Of a stretch of DNA of 64,000 nucleotides, positions 8,296 through 17,308 are shown one piece after another. The stretch lies in NCBI GenBank assembly GCA_964535825.1, contig CAZHUC010000001.1:248001-312000 (forward strand). Direction: 5' to 3'. A program made the translations under genes and the position numbers. Numbering within the stretch: position 1 is the first letter of the stretch; every line of letters starts with the position of its first letter. This DNA is from CAZAQK01 sp964535825 (lineage in GTDB: Bacteria; Pseudomonadota; Alphaproteobacteria; Rickettsiales; SXRF01). The notes beneath the pieces were generated by a model. The model searched no databases. It was not told the origin of the DNA and worked only from the letters and a program-made list of their open reading frames with translations.

Positions 8296-9704
8296 TTCTG
8301 TATCTCCCTCACATCTGCTAAATGCCCGGTAATTGCGGCGGCCACTGCCATGGCGGGTGACATTAAATGCGTGCGGCCACCACGACCCTGACGGCCTTCA
8401 AAGTTGCGATTCGATGTGGAGGCGCAGCGCTCACCCGGGTCAAGCCGGTCGGCATTCATGGCAAGGCACATGGAACAGCCGGGCTCGCGCCATTCAAAAC
8501 CAGCGGCGAGGAATATCTTATCCAGGCCTTCTTTTTCCGCCTGTTCTTTCACAAGGCCAGAACCTGGCACCACCATCGCCAGTTTTACATTGCTTGAAAT
8601 GCGCCGTCCGGATGCCATCATGGCAGCCTCGCGCAGATCTTCGATGCGGCCATTGGTGCAAGAGCCGATGAATACTTTATCAATGGCAACATCGGTGAGT
8701 TTTTGTCCTGCGGTCAGCCCCATATATTCCAGCGCGCGTTCGAGCGATTTTTTGCGGCCTTCATCTTTTTCATTGGCAGGGTTTGGTACGTTTCCTGTTA
8801 TCGGCAGCACTTGCTCTGGGCTTGTGCCCCAGGTCACCTGCGGTGCGATATCGGCAGCATTCAGCACTACCTCGGCATCATATTTCGCACCGGCATCCGA
8901 AGGCAGGGTTCTCCAATAAGCCACGGCTTTATCCCAATGTGCGCCTTGCGGTGCAAGCGGGCGGCCCTTGAGATAAGCGAAGGTAGTTTCATCTGGTGCG
9001 ATGAGGCCGGCGCGTGCGCCAGCTTCGATGCTCATATTGCACACGGTCATGCGACCTTCCATGGAAAGGCTGCGGATGGCATCGCCTGCATATTCCATGA
9101 CGTAACCTGTGCCGCCAGCGGTGCCGATCTTGCCAATGATGGCAAGCACGATATCTTTGGCAGTTACGCCAACCGGCAATTTGCCATCGACGCGGATGAG
9201 CATGTTCTTCGCGCGGCGCTGGATGAGTGTTTGTGTGGCAAGTACATGCTCAACTTCAGATGTGCCGATACCAAACGCCAGTGCGCCGAACGCGCCATGC
9301 GTTGAGGTGTGAGAATCACCGCACACGATGGTCATGCCGGGTTGGGTGAAGCCTTGTTCAGGGCCAACGATATGCACGATGCCCTGACGCTTATCATCCA
9401 TCGCATAATAGGGAACGCCGAATTCCTTGGTGTTCTGAGTCAGCGTGTCTACCTGAATGCGCGAGGTTTCATCCTTGATGATGCCTTGTTTGCGTTCTGG
9501 TGTGGTGGGTACGTTGTGATCCGGCACGGCGAGCGTGGCATCTGGCCTGCGAACCTTGCGGCCAGCGGCGCGTAACCCCTCAAATGCCTGAGGGCTTGTT
9601 ACCTCGTGGATCAGGTGGCGGTCGATATAGATGAGACATGTGCCATCATCCTGCGCGTGTACAAGGTGGTTTTCCCAGATCTTATCGTAGAGTGTTTTTG
9701 GCAT
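8292..9704 (-). CDS. leuC: 3-isopropylmalate dehydratase large subunit
   Basis: Large subunit of isopropylmalate isomerase; carries the [4Fe-4S] cluster used for dehydration and rehydration of isopropylmalate. The three cluster cysteines are in GSCTNGR and CSMC. Other family segments are CGDSHTSTHGAFG and the N-terminal LYDKIWENH. Length 470 residues is typical. It is the first gene of the leuC-leuD-CDF-leuB-asd run; upstream lies a strong terminator that closes the rplS operon, so leuC needs its own promoter in 9705-9770. No attenuator or T-box was recognised there. Confidence 0.97.
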   Translation of the reverse strand: MPKTLYDKIWENHLVHAQDDGTCLIYIDRHLIHEVTSPQAFEGLRAAGRKVRRPDATLAVPDHNVPTTPERKQGIIKDETSRIQVDTLTQNTKEFGVPYYAMDDKRQGIVHIVGPEQGFTQPGMTIVCGDSHTSTHGAFGALAFGIGTSEVEHVLATQTLIQRRAKNMLIRVDGKLPVGVTAKDIVLAIIGKIGTAGGTGYVMEYAGDAIRSLSMEGRMTVCNMSIEAGARAGLIAPDETTFAYLKGRPLAPQGAHWDKAVAYWRTLPSDAGAKYDAEVVLNAADIAPQVTWGTSPEQVLPITGNVPNPANEKDEGRKKSLERALEYMGLTAGQKLTDVAIDKVFIGSCTNGRIEDLREAAMMASGRRISSNVKLAMVVPGSGLVKEQAEKEGLDKIFLAAGFEWREPGCSMCLAMNADRLDPGERCASTSNRNFEGRQGRGGRTHLMSPAMAVAAAITGHLADVREIQK

Positions 9705-9770
9705 TAGATACTCGTTGTTTTGTGAGAGGTGAATGATAGCTTTCTGATGTCATCAAGGCAATGCAAGACT

Positions 9771-9804
9771 AAAAAAAAGGGCGCTCGGTGAGCGCCCTTT
9801 TTTT
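9771..9804 (-). terminator. Rho-independent terminator after rplS
   Basis: A perfect 8-bp GC stem GGGCGCTC/GAGCGCCC (9779-9786 with 9790-9797) around a 3-base loop, flanked by eight A on the left and seven T on the right. On the minus strand it is followed by a run of eight U, so it ends the rpsP-rimM-trmD-rplS transcript. The A/T symmetry means it could also act in the other direction. Confidence 0.92.
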
Positions 9805-9821
9805 CTTTATGCGGATTATAA

Positions 9822-10211
9822 CTACTCGGCTGCGGCGTCAGCATCCTGAGAGTTGTCACGCTTTTCCGTAATTCGGCTGGCTTTACCAGTGAGACCACGA
9901 AGATAGTAAAGTTTCGCACGGCGAACGTCACCTTTGCGGGTCACTTCAATGCTTTCAACGCGTGGAGAGTAGATCGGGAATACGCGTTCTACGCCTTCAC
10001 CGTGGCTGATCTTGCGAACAGTCACAGATGAACGCAGGCCAGCGTTCCTTTTGCCGATCACAACGCCTTCAAATACCTGAACGCGCTCAGTGTTACCTTC
10101 GATAATACGAACGCCAACGCGCACGGTATCGCCCTGTGCGAAGTCATCGATCTTTTTGTCAGCAGCGAGCTTGTTCTTGTAGTCCTGCTCGAATTTTTGC
10201 AGCGTATTCAT
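9822..10211 (-). CDS. rplS: 50S ribosomal protein L19
   Basis: Ribosomal protein bL19 at the 30S-50S interface. Recognised by GDTVRVGVRIIEG, RVQVFEGVVIGKRN and the C-terminal RRAKLYYLRGLTGK. Length 129 residues, slightly longer than the usual 115-125 because of an acidic Ala/Asp-rich tail. It follows trmD by 1 bp and is the last gene before the strong terminator at 9771-9804. Confidence 0.98.
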   Translation of the reverse strand: MNTLQKFEQDYKNKLAADKKIDDFAQGDTVRVGVRIIEGNTERVQVFEGVVIGKRNAGLRSSVTVRKISHGEGVERVFPIYSPRVESIEVTRKGDVRRAKLYYLRGLTGKASRITEKRDNSQDADAAAE

Positions 10212-10212
10212 A

Positions 10213-10998
10213 TTATCCGTCCTTTTTTCTCAATAAATCCGGGCGGCGAGTCGCAGTTATTTCTTTAGCCTGCGCCAAGCGCCAATTATGTATCTGTTCG
10301 TGATTACCTGATAAAAGCACGTCTGGCACTTCTACCCCGTTCCACAAAGGCGGCCTAGTATAATGAGGATATTCCAGCAGTCCAGCGAAATCTTCCTTTG
10401 CCCCCGCGATAATCTGCTGATTATCGCATGAGGCAGGGCTCAGGGCTGGCTCGCCTGCTGTCTCGCGGCTTTTAGGCGTTGTAAAGCTTTCTTCGTCCAG
10501 GGCGCTGGCCTTGCTGATAACCCCCGGAATCAGCCTTACACAGGCGTCCAGAATGGCCTGGGCGGCTATTTCCCCGCCTGAAAGCACGAAATCCCCCAGG
10601 CTTATTTCCAGCATCCGGTGGTGGTCTATGACCCGCTGATCCACTCCTTCGAAGCGCCCACAGAGTATGATGAGGTCGCCGGTAAGCAGCTGGGTGGCCA
10701 TTTTCTGGTTAAATGGCTTACCGCGCGGGCTGGTATAGACGAGCGTTGCAGCCGGTAATTTGGCCTTGGCATGCTCTATGGCCGCATGCACTACATCAGG
10801 CTTTAACACCATGCCTGTGCCGCCGCCATAAGGGCTTTGGTCCACGGTTTTATGCTTATCCGTAGCGAAGTCGCGGATATTGATGGCTTCCAAAGACCAC
10901 AGGCCTTTTTCCAAGGCTTTGCCAGCCAGTGAGTGTCCGAGTGTGCCCGGGAACATCTCGGGGAAGAGGGTGAGTACAATGGCGCGGAACTGGCTCAT
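10213..10998 (-). CDS. trmD: tRNA (guanine-37-N1)-methyltransferase, with extra linker
   Basis: Methylates G37 of tRNAs reading CNN codons using S-adenosylmethionine; prevents frameshifting. SPOUT-fold knot motifs are present: SPYGGGTGM, YTSPRGKPFNQ, LCGRFEGVDQR, and the C-terminal LLSGNHEQI. At 261 residues it is longer than most because about 30 extra residues (about 173-205) lie in the inter-domain linker, between the family's ESF and GLLEYPHYTRP motifs. The DNA for this segment contains an exact 9-bp inverted repeat (see the repeat at 10384-10482). The extra segment keeps the frame, so the enzyme is probably still made. Its ATG overlaps the rimM stop by 4 bp. Confidence 0.96.
   Translation of the reverse strand: MSQFRAIVLTLFPEMFPGTLGHSLAGKALEKGLWSLEAINIRDFATDKHKTVDQSPYGGGTGMVLKPDVVHAAIEHAKAKLPAATLVYTSPRGKPFNQKMATQLLTGDLIILCGRFEGVDQRVIDHHRMLEISLGDFVLSGGEIAAQAILDACVRLIPGVISKASALDEESFTTPKSRETAGEPALSPASCDNQQIIAGAKEDFAGLLEYPHYTRPPLWNGVEVPDVLLSGNHEQIHNWRLAQAKEITATRRPDLLRKKDG
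10384..10482 (-). repeat. Palindromic element inserted in frame in trmD
   Basis: About 33 codons that have no counterpart in ordinary TrmD proteins. They contain an exact inverted repeat GCGATAATC / GATTATCGC (10406-10414 with 10419-10427) around a 4-base loop, and a nearby short direct repeat AGGGCT. The boundaries are estimated from where family similarity stops (after ESF) and resumes (GLLEYPHYT), so they may be off by a few codons. In-frame palindromic insertions of this size in tolerant loops are a hallmark of Rickettsia palindromic elements; relationship to those is inferred, not shown. Confidence 0.6.
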
Positions 10999-11492
10999 TT
11001 CTTTTCTGCCTCAAGATAATTCGGCGGTGTAACAAAGATGTTGTCGCCATCCACTGTGATGAACTGCTCGTTGAGTGGCAGCATTTCTGTCTCAGCGCCT
11101 TTTGATATTTCCACGATATCGCCTGCGCCATAATTTACGATGTCAGAAATGATGCCATATTTTTCACCAGCTATTGTTCTCACATCTTTGCCTATCAAAT
11201 ATGAATGTTCTGGTTCAGAAACATTTTCCTGCTTGGTGTATAACACAAGGTTCTTCAGGGTCTCGGCGGTGTTGCGATCTTTCACGCCATCGATGGATGC
11301 GACATATTGCGGCGCATTGCCCGACGTTATTTTGATATGATATTTTTTATTTCCGAACGCATCGCTTAGCGTATCGAGTTCTTCCAGCTCTTCAGGAAAA
11401 GAAAGCAAACTGCGCAGCTTCACCTGCCCACGAATACCGTGAGCGGAGATAACCACTGCTGCTTTGATAAGTTGGGACTCAGGCCGTGACAT
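10995..11492 (-). CDS. rimM: Ribosome maturation factor RimM
   Basis: Assists 16S rRNA processing and assembly of the 30S head, binding ribosomal protein S19. The N-terminal RimM domain carries VVISAHGIRGQVKLRS, and the C-terminal PRC-barrel region includes LIGKDVR and the ending VTPPNYL. Length 165 residues. It starts 15 bp downstream of rpsP and its stop overlaps trmD, as in the standard bacterial operon. Confidence 0.95.
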   Translation of the reverse strand: MSRPESQLIKAAVVISAHGIRGQVKLRSLLSFPEELEELDTLSDAFGNKKYHIKITSGNAPQYVASIDGVKDRNTAETLKNLVLYTKQENVSEPEHSYLIGKDVRTIAGEKYGIISDIVNYGAGDIVEISKGAETEMLPLNEQFITVDGDNIFVTPPNYLEAEKK

Positions 11493-11507
11493 ATACGGCC
11501 TTGGAAA

Positions 11508-11858
11508 TTAAGCTGCTGGTGCAGCTTCTGCTGCTGGAGCTACTGCTTCTGCTTCGCCGCCTTTGTCTTTCTTAGACTTGCGGGCAACGCGCTGTGCAGG
11601 CTTTGTTTTAACAAGGCCAGCCTGATTGAAGAACAGATGCACGCGGGTGCTCATCTGAGCGCCAACAGAAAGCCAGTGTTTTGCACGGTCAGTGTTGATC
11701 TCAACGCGTTTTTCGTTGCCGGTTTCCAACAGAGGATTGTATGAGCCAATCTTTTCAATGAACTTGCTGTCACGAGGGCTGCGTGAATTGGTTACAACGA
11801 TCCAGTAATATGGGCGTTTTTTGGTGCCGTGGCGTGACATTCTGATGGTAGTTGGCAT
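11508..11858 (-). CDS. rpsP: 30S ribosomal protein S16
   Basis: Ribosomal protein bS16. The conserved N-terminus IRMSRHGTKKRPYYWIVV and SRSPRDSKFIEKIGSYNP leave no doubt. Length 116 residues with an Ala/Glu-rich C-terminal extension. It is the first gene of rpsP-rimM-trmD-rplS here; in many alphaproteobacteria ffh lies directly upstream, but here two other genes separate them. The promoter must lie in 11859-11997, shared head-to-head with the acyltransferase. Confidence 0.98.
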   Translation of the reverse strand: MPTTIRMSRHGTKKRPYYWIVVTNSRSPRDSKFIEKIGSYNPLLETGNEKRVEINTDRAKHWLSVGAQMSTRVHLFFNQAGLVKTKPAQRVARKSKKDKGGEAEAVAPAAEAAPAA

Positions 11859-11997
11859 AGTATCCTAGTCTCAAGTTTATGGTTTAAGGTCGCGCTTTTT
11901 AGCAGCAATTATCCCAAAGGTAAAGCATAAAATGCATGGTTTCCAGCCCCTATAACCGCCTTTGCGTCCTGAATTTATTATAAAATTAACTATTATA

Positions 11998-12708
11998 ATG
12001 ATACACTTAAGGATGGAAATTGCATATATACGGGCGCTTAGATTGAAGTCACTACCTAGGATAAAACTCCCTAAGTGGAAGTTCTCGCTCAATCCTGAGC
12101 CACTTTACCGCTACATTGCGCACTCCCTCACCAGGTTCGTGTATAAACCGCATTACAGCGGCTTTGAGAACATGCCAAAAGAGGGTGCGGCCATCATCAT
12201 CGCGAACCATGTTTCCTATGTGGATGGGCCTATTATTGATGCCGGGTGTCCACGCAAGGTTCGCTACATCATTGATCAGGATATTTATAACCTTCCAGGC
12301 GTGCATTATCTGATGAGTATGGACAGGGCGATCCCTATCTCGCCCAATCGTAAGAGCGTGGAAGCTGCGCTGAACGCTGTTTCTGAGGGGCTCAAGAATG
12401 GCGATGTGATCTGCATCTTCCCCGAAGGATTCCTGACCTTTACTGGAAGCCTCGGGCGTTTCCGTCCCGGTATCGAGTGGATGATCAAACGCGATCCCGT
12501 GCCAGTGATACCTCTGGCTATCAACGGTCTGTGGGGCAGCATGTTCTCCCGTAAATATATGAAATCACCGTTGCGCTGGCTGCCACGCAAATGGCTGCGC
12601 GGGAAGATAACGGTGAAGTGTGGCACAGTGATCCCACCAGAAAAAGTAAGCGTGAACTACCTGCAGGAAGCTATCCTGCGGCTTAAATATTCAGCAGATA
12701 TGAATTAG
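11998..12708 (+). CDS. Glycerophospholipid acyltransferase (PlsC-like)
   Basis: Transfers a fatty acyl group to a lysophospholipid or lysophosphatidate at the membrane. The catalytic HX4D motif is NHVSYVD, the later FPEG motif is IFPEGFLTF, and GLWGSMFSRK resembles the acyltransferase domain of Aas and of MFS-acyltransferase fusions. There is no membrane-transporter domain attached, so this is a stand-alone enzyme. The frame also opens at a TTG at 11962; ATG at 11998 or 12013 are more likely starts. The 12013 codon has AAGG directly adjacent, which is too close to be a convincing ribosome site. The 3' end overlaps the convergent 1006-residue gene by 4 bp. Confidence 0.88.
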   Translation: MIHLRMEIAYIRALRLKSLPRIKLPKWKFSLNPEPLYRYIAHSLTRFVYKPHYSGFENMPKEGAAIIIANHVSYVDGPIIDAGCPRKVRYIIDQDIYNLPGVHYLMSMDRAIPISPNRKSVEAALNAVSEGLKNGDVICIFPEGFLTFTGSLGRFRPGIEWMIKRDPVPVIPLAINGLWGSMFSRKYMKSPLRWLPRKWLRGKITVKCGTVIPPEKVSVNYLQEAILRLKYSADMN

Positions 12709-15700
12709 CCGTTCTTCTGAGGGCCTTTTCCTTTGCCTAACTCAGGATTATTGGTGGGGATAGGCTGTGAAGAAGAGTGTGATATCTCCGAAGAGTTAGC
12801 GCCTTGCGGCATATCTTTCATGTATTCTTCAAGGGTTCTTCTCAGGTCTTCGGCAAGTTTTGGTTTTAGTGCCTCTGTCTCTGCCGCTTTACGCTGCGCT
12901 TCTTCTGCCATTAATTTGCCATTCAGATGCTTTAATTCCTCGAAGGCATTTTTATACATGGTAGCTTCACTGTTCGCCGCGTTGTAATAACGTGTTTCGT
13001 TATCATTCAACCATGTGCCATCGATCACATCAGCACGCGCCTTCGCTTCTTTTTCCAGGGCAACCACGAGCTTGCCCATGTTGGCTATATTCTGTGGATT
13101 CATCACATCGAGCTTGCCCGAGCTATCACGCGATATCTTGCCGATATGGTAATGTATACTGCCATTCGTGGCAGGTAAGTAGGGCTCTATATCCGCAATA
13201 TGTTTAAGCGTAGCATAGTTATTCAGGTCAGGGGTTTTATTGCTTGCCAGAATATCAACTGACTGCAACTTCAGTGAGCGCGTAGGTACGGTCTGTCCTT
13301 TATTTTTCAGTTCACCCTCAAGTGCAGCAAGTTCAGTAAGTGCAGCCTGAAGGTTATTACGTTCACCCACAGCATCATGATAATATTTGATACGATCAGA
13401 AGACCACAGCATGCGCGGGCCGATGCTTTCATAGGCATCCAACTTGTTGGTATTGTCTTCAATGCCGGCCGTAATAGCTGCACGCAATACCGGAATGTTG
13501 GCAGGGTTCTGGAGATCAATATTGCCATCCTTGCCGCGTATGGCCTTTTCCATATAAGGTGACATAGCCGTTGAATTGGTGGCGAGGTAATAGTTCTGGC
13601 TGCCGAGCACCAGCAAATGGGAAAAATTCTTGGTATCGACTTCTGTTTTTAGCGCCTGATCCAGCCCGCCCAGTGCTTTGTTCGCGCCGTAGGTGGCATG
13701 ACCAAGTTTACCAAGATTCACAGCGCCATCAACAATGGCAACGGGTGCGATCACTTTCCCCACGACCTGTTTTGCGCCTGTCAACAGTAAGGGAGTGCCT
13801 ACAGCGAATGACGAAAGTGTTGCGGCCTGCCTTGCAGATTCAAGACGGTCTAGCGCATCTTTATTGCTATCAAGTGCATTGCTTACCTGGCTACCTACAG
13901 ACTTTACAGTTAATGGTGCAGACAGAAGTGCAACGGGTGCAGCCAGTGGGCCTGCCATTTGTGGCTTGATGAAAGCCGCTGATCCACCAGCTATGAGTGC
14001 CCATCCGCCCATTTTATCCAGCGTATCGGCATTTTCATCTGTAACGACCAGATAGCCAGAACCCACCCCTGTTGCAGAACCTGCCTTAATAAAGCCGGAG
14101 CGTGCAGTAAGTGGATTATAGGCTGATTTGTTGGATGTGGCCGGAGCAGCCTCCAGAGGTTCAAAAGCCTGTGGTGCTTTGGCACGGACGCCCTCTGTTG
14201 CCGGCTGGGATACTTCCAGCTGCGCTGCAATATTCTCAGCGGCAGACATTGTATTTCTGCCTGTCGTTGCTGTGGTGCGTGGGGCTGGTGCTTCCGGCGC
14301 ATCCATAACTCCGACACGGCCAGAAGTTTCTGAAGGCGCAGGTTGAGTCGTGTTAGGGCGTGCTGGCCTGCTGATTATGTCCCCGCTTTCAGTTTGGACA
14401 AATTCATAACCGTCTATGACCAATGGGTCAGATCTGGTTGGGGCATTAGCTCCGGGTGATCCTGAAGCCTGCGAGGCGCTGGACGCAGTAGGTGCTTTTG
14501 CTGCAGTAGAAGGAGGTTTAGCCTCAGTAGCAGGGGGGTTTGGCGCAGCATTCTTCCCCGCTCGTTGCGCCGTAAATTCTTCTTTGATGGAATCTGCAAC
14601 CGCATCATCGATGGTGAATGGCTTGCGTAAGATCTCTTTTGCAGCATCAAGTTTATTATCTGTTGTGATGGAGCTTCTTGCTGCTTCAACAAGATCATTA
14701 TGTCCAAGCCTGCCACCCGTGAGTTTATAAGCGGCATTCGCGCCAAGATTCCACATCCCTCCAACCATCTTGAATGGTGCAGCCACGGCCCTGTAGGGAA
14801 TCGTGACAAGTGGTGCGAAAGGTTCAACGATCGGGCTGAATATCTTGCCAACCGGTTTTAAGGCATTTCCGATCCTGCTCAGCATGCCCGGTCTGAGTTT
14901 GCTGAGTGCTTCAGCTTCTTTCTGCCGCTCGAACGCAATGCTTCTTTTCACTACGGTTTCTTCGACCAGTGCTGCCTCTTTTTCAGACAGCGGGGACTTA
15001 TCAAAGCCCATTTTCTCTGCAAGTTTGTTGGTATTGTCTGCCCCAAATCTTTTTTCCAGCCTTTCCATCAGGCGCGCTGTTGCCTGCTCAGATGGCTGAA
15101 GTGCAGCGTTCTTATCAACCGCTAATGCATTTGCCCGAGCACCGACCAAAGCGGCACTGCCTGTTACAGCTCCTAAAGGCACAATCTCATCGGCATTTTC
15201 CCTGAGTGTTTCGCCAATGTTCTTTACAACATCTACAGCAGTGCCAGCGGCCTTACCCGTGCCTTCATACGCTGCTTTTGCACCGTCTATCACCCGCTGG
15301 CCTACCGTAGGTGGTACTGCGGTGGGGGTGGTCTGGAATGCTTTATAACCAATGAATCCGGCAATGGCGGGTACGACGTATCCCGCATATTCACCCACCG
15401 TGTCGATGGCGTCGCCGAGTGCTTTGAATAATCCGCCGATGACAGGAATATCTTCAAGTAAACCGCCAAGGGTCACAACATTGCGCAGCAGCTTAAAAGC
15501 GCCTTTTACGGCCCAGTTGATAGGTTCAAGCAATAACATGCCGGCGATGGTAGCCAAGCCACCGGCCAGCCATGGCATGATGCCTTTGGTGGTATTTTCA
15601 TCAAGTACCCCTGAAGCGCCTTTGGCGACAGCATCCGTCGCACCGGAGAGCTTTCCGGTGATATTGTCATCCACGAATTCTCCTGTGGATTTTATGGTCT

Positions 15701-15725
15701 TTTCAAATGCATTAGGTTCTGTCAT
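12705..15725 (-). CDS. Unknown 1006-residue protein with duplicated C-terminal module
   Basis: No known family recognised. The first 280 residues are Ala/Gly-rich with several hydrophobic stretches (for example around residues 50-70 and 115-130), suggesting membrane association without a clear signal peptide. Residues about 390-570 are a low-complexity Pro/Ala/Thr/Ser linker. Two more hydrophobic Gly/Ala stretches follow (about 600-690). The C-terminal part has two related units of about 110 residues, roughly 701-815 and 837-940, each with a G-x-[IL]-D-x-x-NP-x-NI motif followed by helical sequence and a Tyr-Tyr pair. It lies between ffh and rpsP, breaking a usually tight block. A large surface, membrane-remodelling or effector-like protein is possible but unsupported. 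Confidence 0.7.
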   Translation of the reverse strand: MTEPNAFEKTIKSTGEFVDDNITGKLSGATDAVAKGASGVLDENTTKGIMPWLAGGLATIAGMLLLEPINWAVKGAFKLLRNVVTLGGLLEDIPVIGGLFKALGDAIDTVGEYAGYVVPAIAGFIGYKAFQTTPTAVPPTVGQRVIDGAKAAYEGTGKAAGTAVDVVKNIGETLRENADEIVPLGAVTGSAALVGARANALAVDKNAALQPSEQATARLMERLEKRFGADNTNKLAEKMGFDKSPLSEKEAALVEETVVKRSIAFERQKEAEALSKLRPGMLSRIGNALKPVGKIFSPIVEPFAPLVTIPYRAVAAPFKMVGGMWNLGANAAYKLTGGRLGHNDLVEAARSSITTDNKLDAAKEILRKPFTIDDAVADSIKEEFTAQRAGKNAAPNPPATEAKPPSTAAKAPTASSASQASGSPGANAPTRSDPLVIDGYEFVQTESGDIISRPARPNTTQPAPSETSGRVGVMDAPEAPAPRTTATTGRNTMSAAENIAAQLEVSQPATEGVRAKAPQAFEPLEAAPATSNKSAYNPLTARSGFIKAGSATGVGSGYLVVTDENADTLDKMGGWALIAGGSAAFIKPQMAGPLAAPVALLSAPLTVKSVGSQVSNALDSNKDALDRLESARQAATLSSFAVGTPLLLTGAKQVVGKVIAPVAIVDGAVNLGKLGHATYGANKALGGLDQALKTEVDTKNFSHLLVLGSQNYYLATNSTAMSPYMEKAIRGKDGNIDLQNPANIPVLRAAITAGIEDNTNKLDAYESIGPRMLWSSDRIKYYHDAVGERNNLQAALTELAALEGELKNKGQTVPTRSLKLQSVDILASNKTPDLNNYATLKHIADIEPYLPATNGSIHYHIGKISRDSSGKLDVMNPQNIANMGKLVVALEKEAKARADVIDGTWLNDNETRYYNAANSEATMYKNAFEELKHLNGKLMAEEAQRKAAETEALKPKLAEDLRRTLEEYMKDMPQGANSSEISHSSSQPIPTNNPELGKGKGPQKNG

Positions 15726-15810
15726 CGCGTCCTGATACTTCTCTACCCTACCATTTTGCCAAATATATCATGGTTTTAACAATGAAGTTTTAATGACAGA
15801 CGGGAAAGTA

Positions 15811-15832
15811 CATGTTACAAGGCCGTAACATG
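15811..15832. repeat. Inverted repeat between ffh and the 1006-residue gene
   Basis: Exact 8-bp inverted repeat CATGTTAC / GTAACATG with a 6-base loop. It lies 32 bp after the ffh stop and about 85 bp before the next minus-strand start. The following minus-strand sequence is only weakly T-rich, so it could be a poor terminator for ffh or an operator for the downstream gene. Confidence 0.4.
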
Positions 15833-15863
15833 AACTAATATATTGAATTATATTGTTTATTAG

Positions 15864-17219
15864 CTACCGAACCCCACCAAATAGGCTATTAAGGCCGCCG
15901 CGCATCATGCCTTTTTGCCCCAGCTTCTTCATTTTCTTCATCATAGTTTCCATTTGTTGCTGTTGTTTCAATAGCTTATTCACATCTGAAACTTCAACGC
16001 CAGCGCCATTAGCAATTCTTATCCGGCGTGAACCATTGATGAGCTTGGGGTGCTTACGTTCTTTGGGGGTCATGGAAAGGATGATGGCCTCCTGGCGCGA
16101 GATCATGCCTTCATCCACATTTGCCTTGTCCATTTGCTCCTGAATTTTGCCCATGCCAGGGAGCATTTTCATCATGCTGCCAATGCCGCCCATTTTTTTC
16201 ATTTTGCGCATTTGCTCCAGCAGGTCGTTGAAATCGAACTGGCCGGACATCATGCGCTCGGCCATTTGCTCGGCCTCGGCTTGTGTCACATTCTCGGCGG
16301 CTTTTTCAACGAGCGAGACAATGTCACCCATATCCAATATGCGTGATGCGATACGGTCAGGGTGGAATTCCTCGAACTCGTCAATGCGTTCGCCCACACC
16401 AATGAATTTTATCGGCTGGCCGGTGACAGAGCGCATGGAAAGTGCTGCACCCCCACGCCCATCACCATCCACACGGGTGAGGATGATACCGGTGACGCCA
16501 ATCTTTTCATGGAATTGTTTTGCGATATTCACCGCATCCTGACCGGTGAGGGAATCCGCTACCAGCAAGGTTTCCAGCGGTTTTGCAATATCCTTGACCG
16601 ATTGCAGTTCCTGCATCAGCTCGTCATCGATATGCAAACGGCCGGCGGTATCTAGCAGCAACACATCATAGCCTTCAAGGCGTGCCATCTTCATAGCGCG
16701 CTCAGTAATGGCGAGAGGCTTCTCACCCTCAACGATAGGCAGGGAAGTAACACCCGCTTTGCCAGCAACCTGTTCCAACTGCATTTGCGCGGCAGGGCGG
16801 TATATGTCGAGCGATGCCACCAGCACCTTTTTATTTTGTTTATTTTTAAGGCGCAGTGCGAGTTTACCGGTGGATGTTGTCTTACCAGAGCCTTGCAAAC
16901 CACACATCATGATGACAACCGGAGGATTCGCGGCAAGGTTGAGTGCCTGAAGCTCGCTGCCAAGCAGCTCTTTCAAATGGTCATTCACCAGCTTGATGAC
17001 CATCTGTGCCGGGCTTATACTCTGTATAATTTCAGTGCCGACCGCTTTGGCTTTCAGCGATGCAGTAAATTCTTTTACCACAGGCAGGGCAACATCGGCC
17101 TCAAGCAAGGCGATACGCACTTCACGCATGGCGGCATCAATATCCGCCTCGGTGAGTGCCCCGCGCTTTTTCAGCTTGGTAAAGACTTCGCCTAACTTAT
17201 TGGATAGATTGGAAAACAT
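15864..17219 (-). CDS. ffh: Signal recognition particle protein Ffh
   Basis: GTPase that binds SRP RNA and signal sequences and targets nascent membrane proteins to FtsY. The N domain is followed by the G domain with GLQGSGKT at residues 107-114, DTAGRLHID, and TRVDGDGRGG. The M domain includes PGMGKIQEQM, the SRP-RNA-binding NGSRRIRIANG region, and a Met/Gln/Lys-rich tail with five consecutive Gln. Length 451 residues. ATG start at 17217-17219; the next gene upstream diverges. An SRP RNA gene was not found in the window. Confidence 0.97.
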   Translation of the reverse strand: MFSNLSNKLGEVFTKLKKRGALTEADIDAAMREVRIALLEADVALPVVKEFTASLKAKAVGTEIIQSISPAQMVIKLVNDHLKELLGSELQALNLAANPPVVIMMCGLQGSGKTTSTGKLALRLKNKQNKKVLVASLDIYRPAAQMQLEQVAGKAGVTSLPIVEGEKPLAITERAMKMARLEGYDVLLLDTAGRLHIDDELMQELQSVKDIAKPLETLLVADSLTGQDAVNIAKQFHEKIGVTGIILTRVDGDGRGGAALSMRSVTGQPIKFIGVGERIDEFEEFHPDRIASRILDMGDIVSLVEKAAENVTQAEAEQMAERMMSGQFDFNDLLEQMRKMKKMGGIGSMMKMLPGMGKIQEQMDKANVDEGMISRQEAIILSMTPKERKHPKLINGSRRIRIANGAGVEVSDVNKLLKQQQQMETMMKKMKKLGQKGMMRGGLNSLFGGVR

Positions 17220-17308
17220 AGATTCGTCACAAAACTTTCATGTCAAACACATGGGTATTTCTAGCGAAAACGTGTAAATTAACAAGGGTAAAGGCATCAA
17301 AGGCAGAT

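Noticed and set aside
8703..9305. Open frame of 200 residues opposite leuC
   Set aside because: Shadow of the leuC gene, whose Fe-S motifs are unmistakable on the minus strand.
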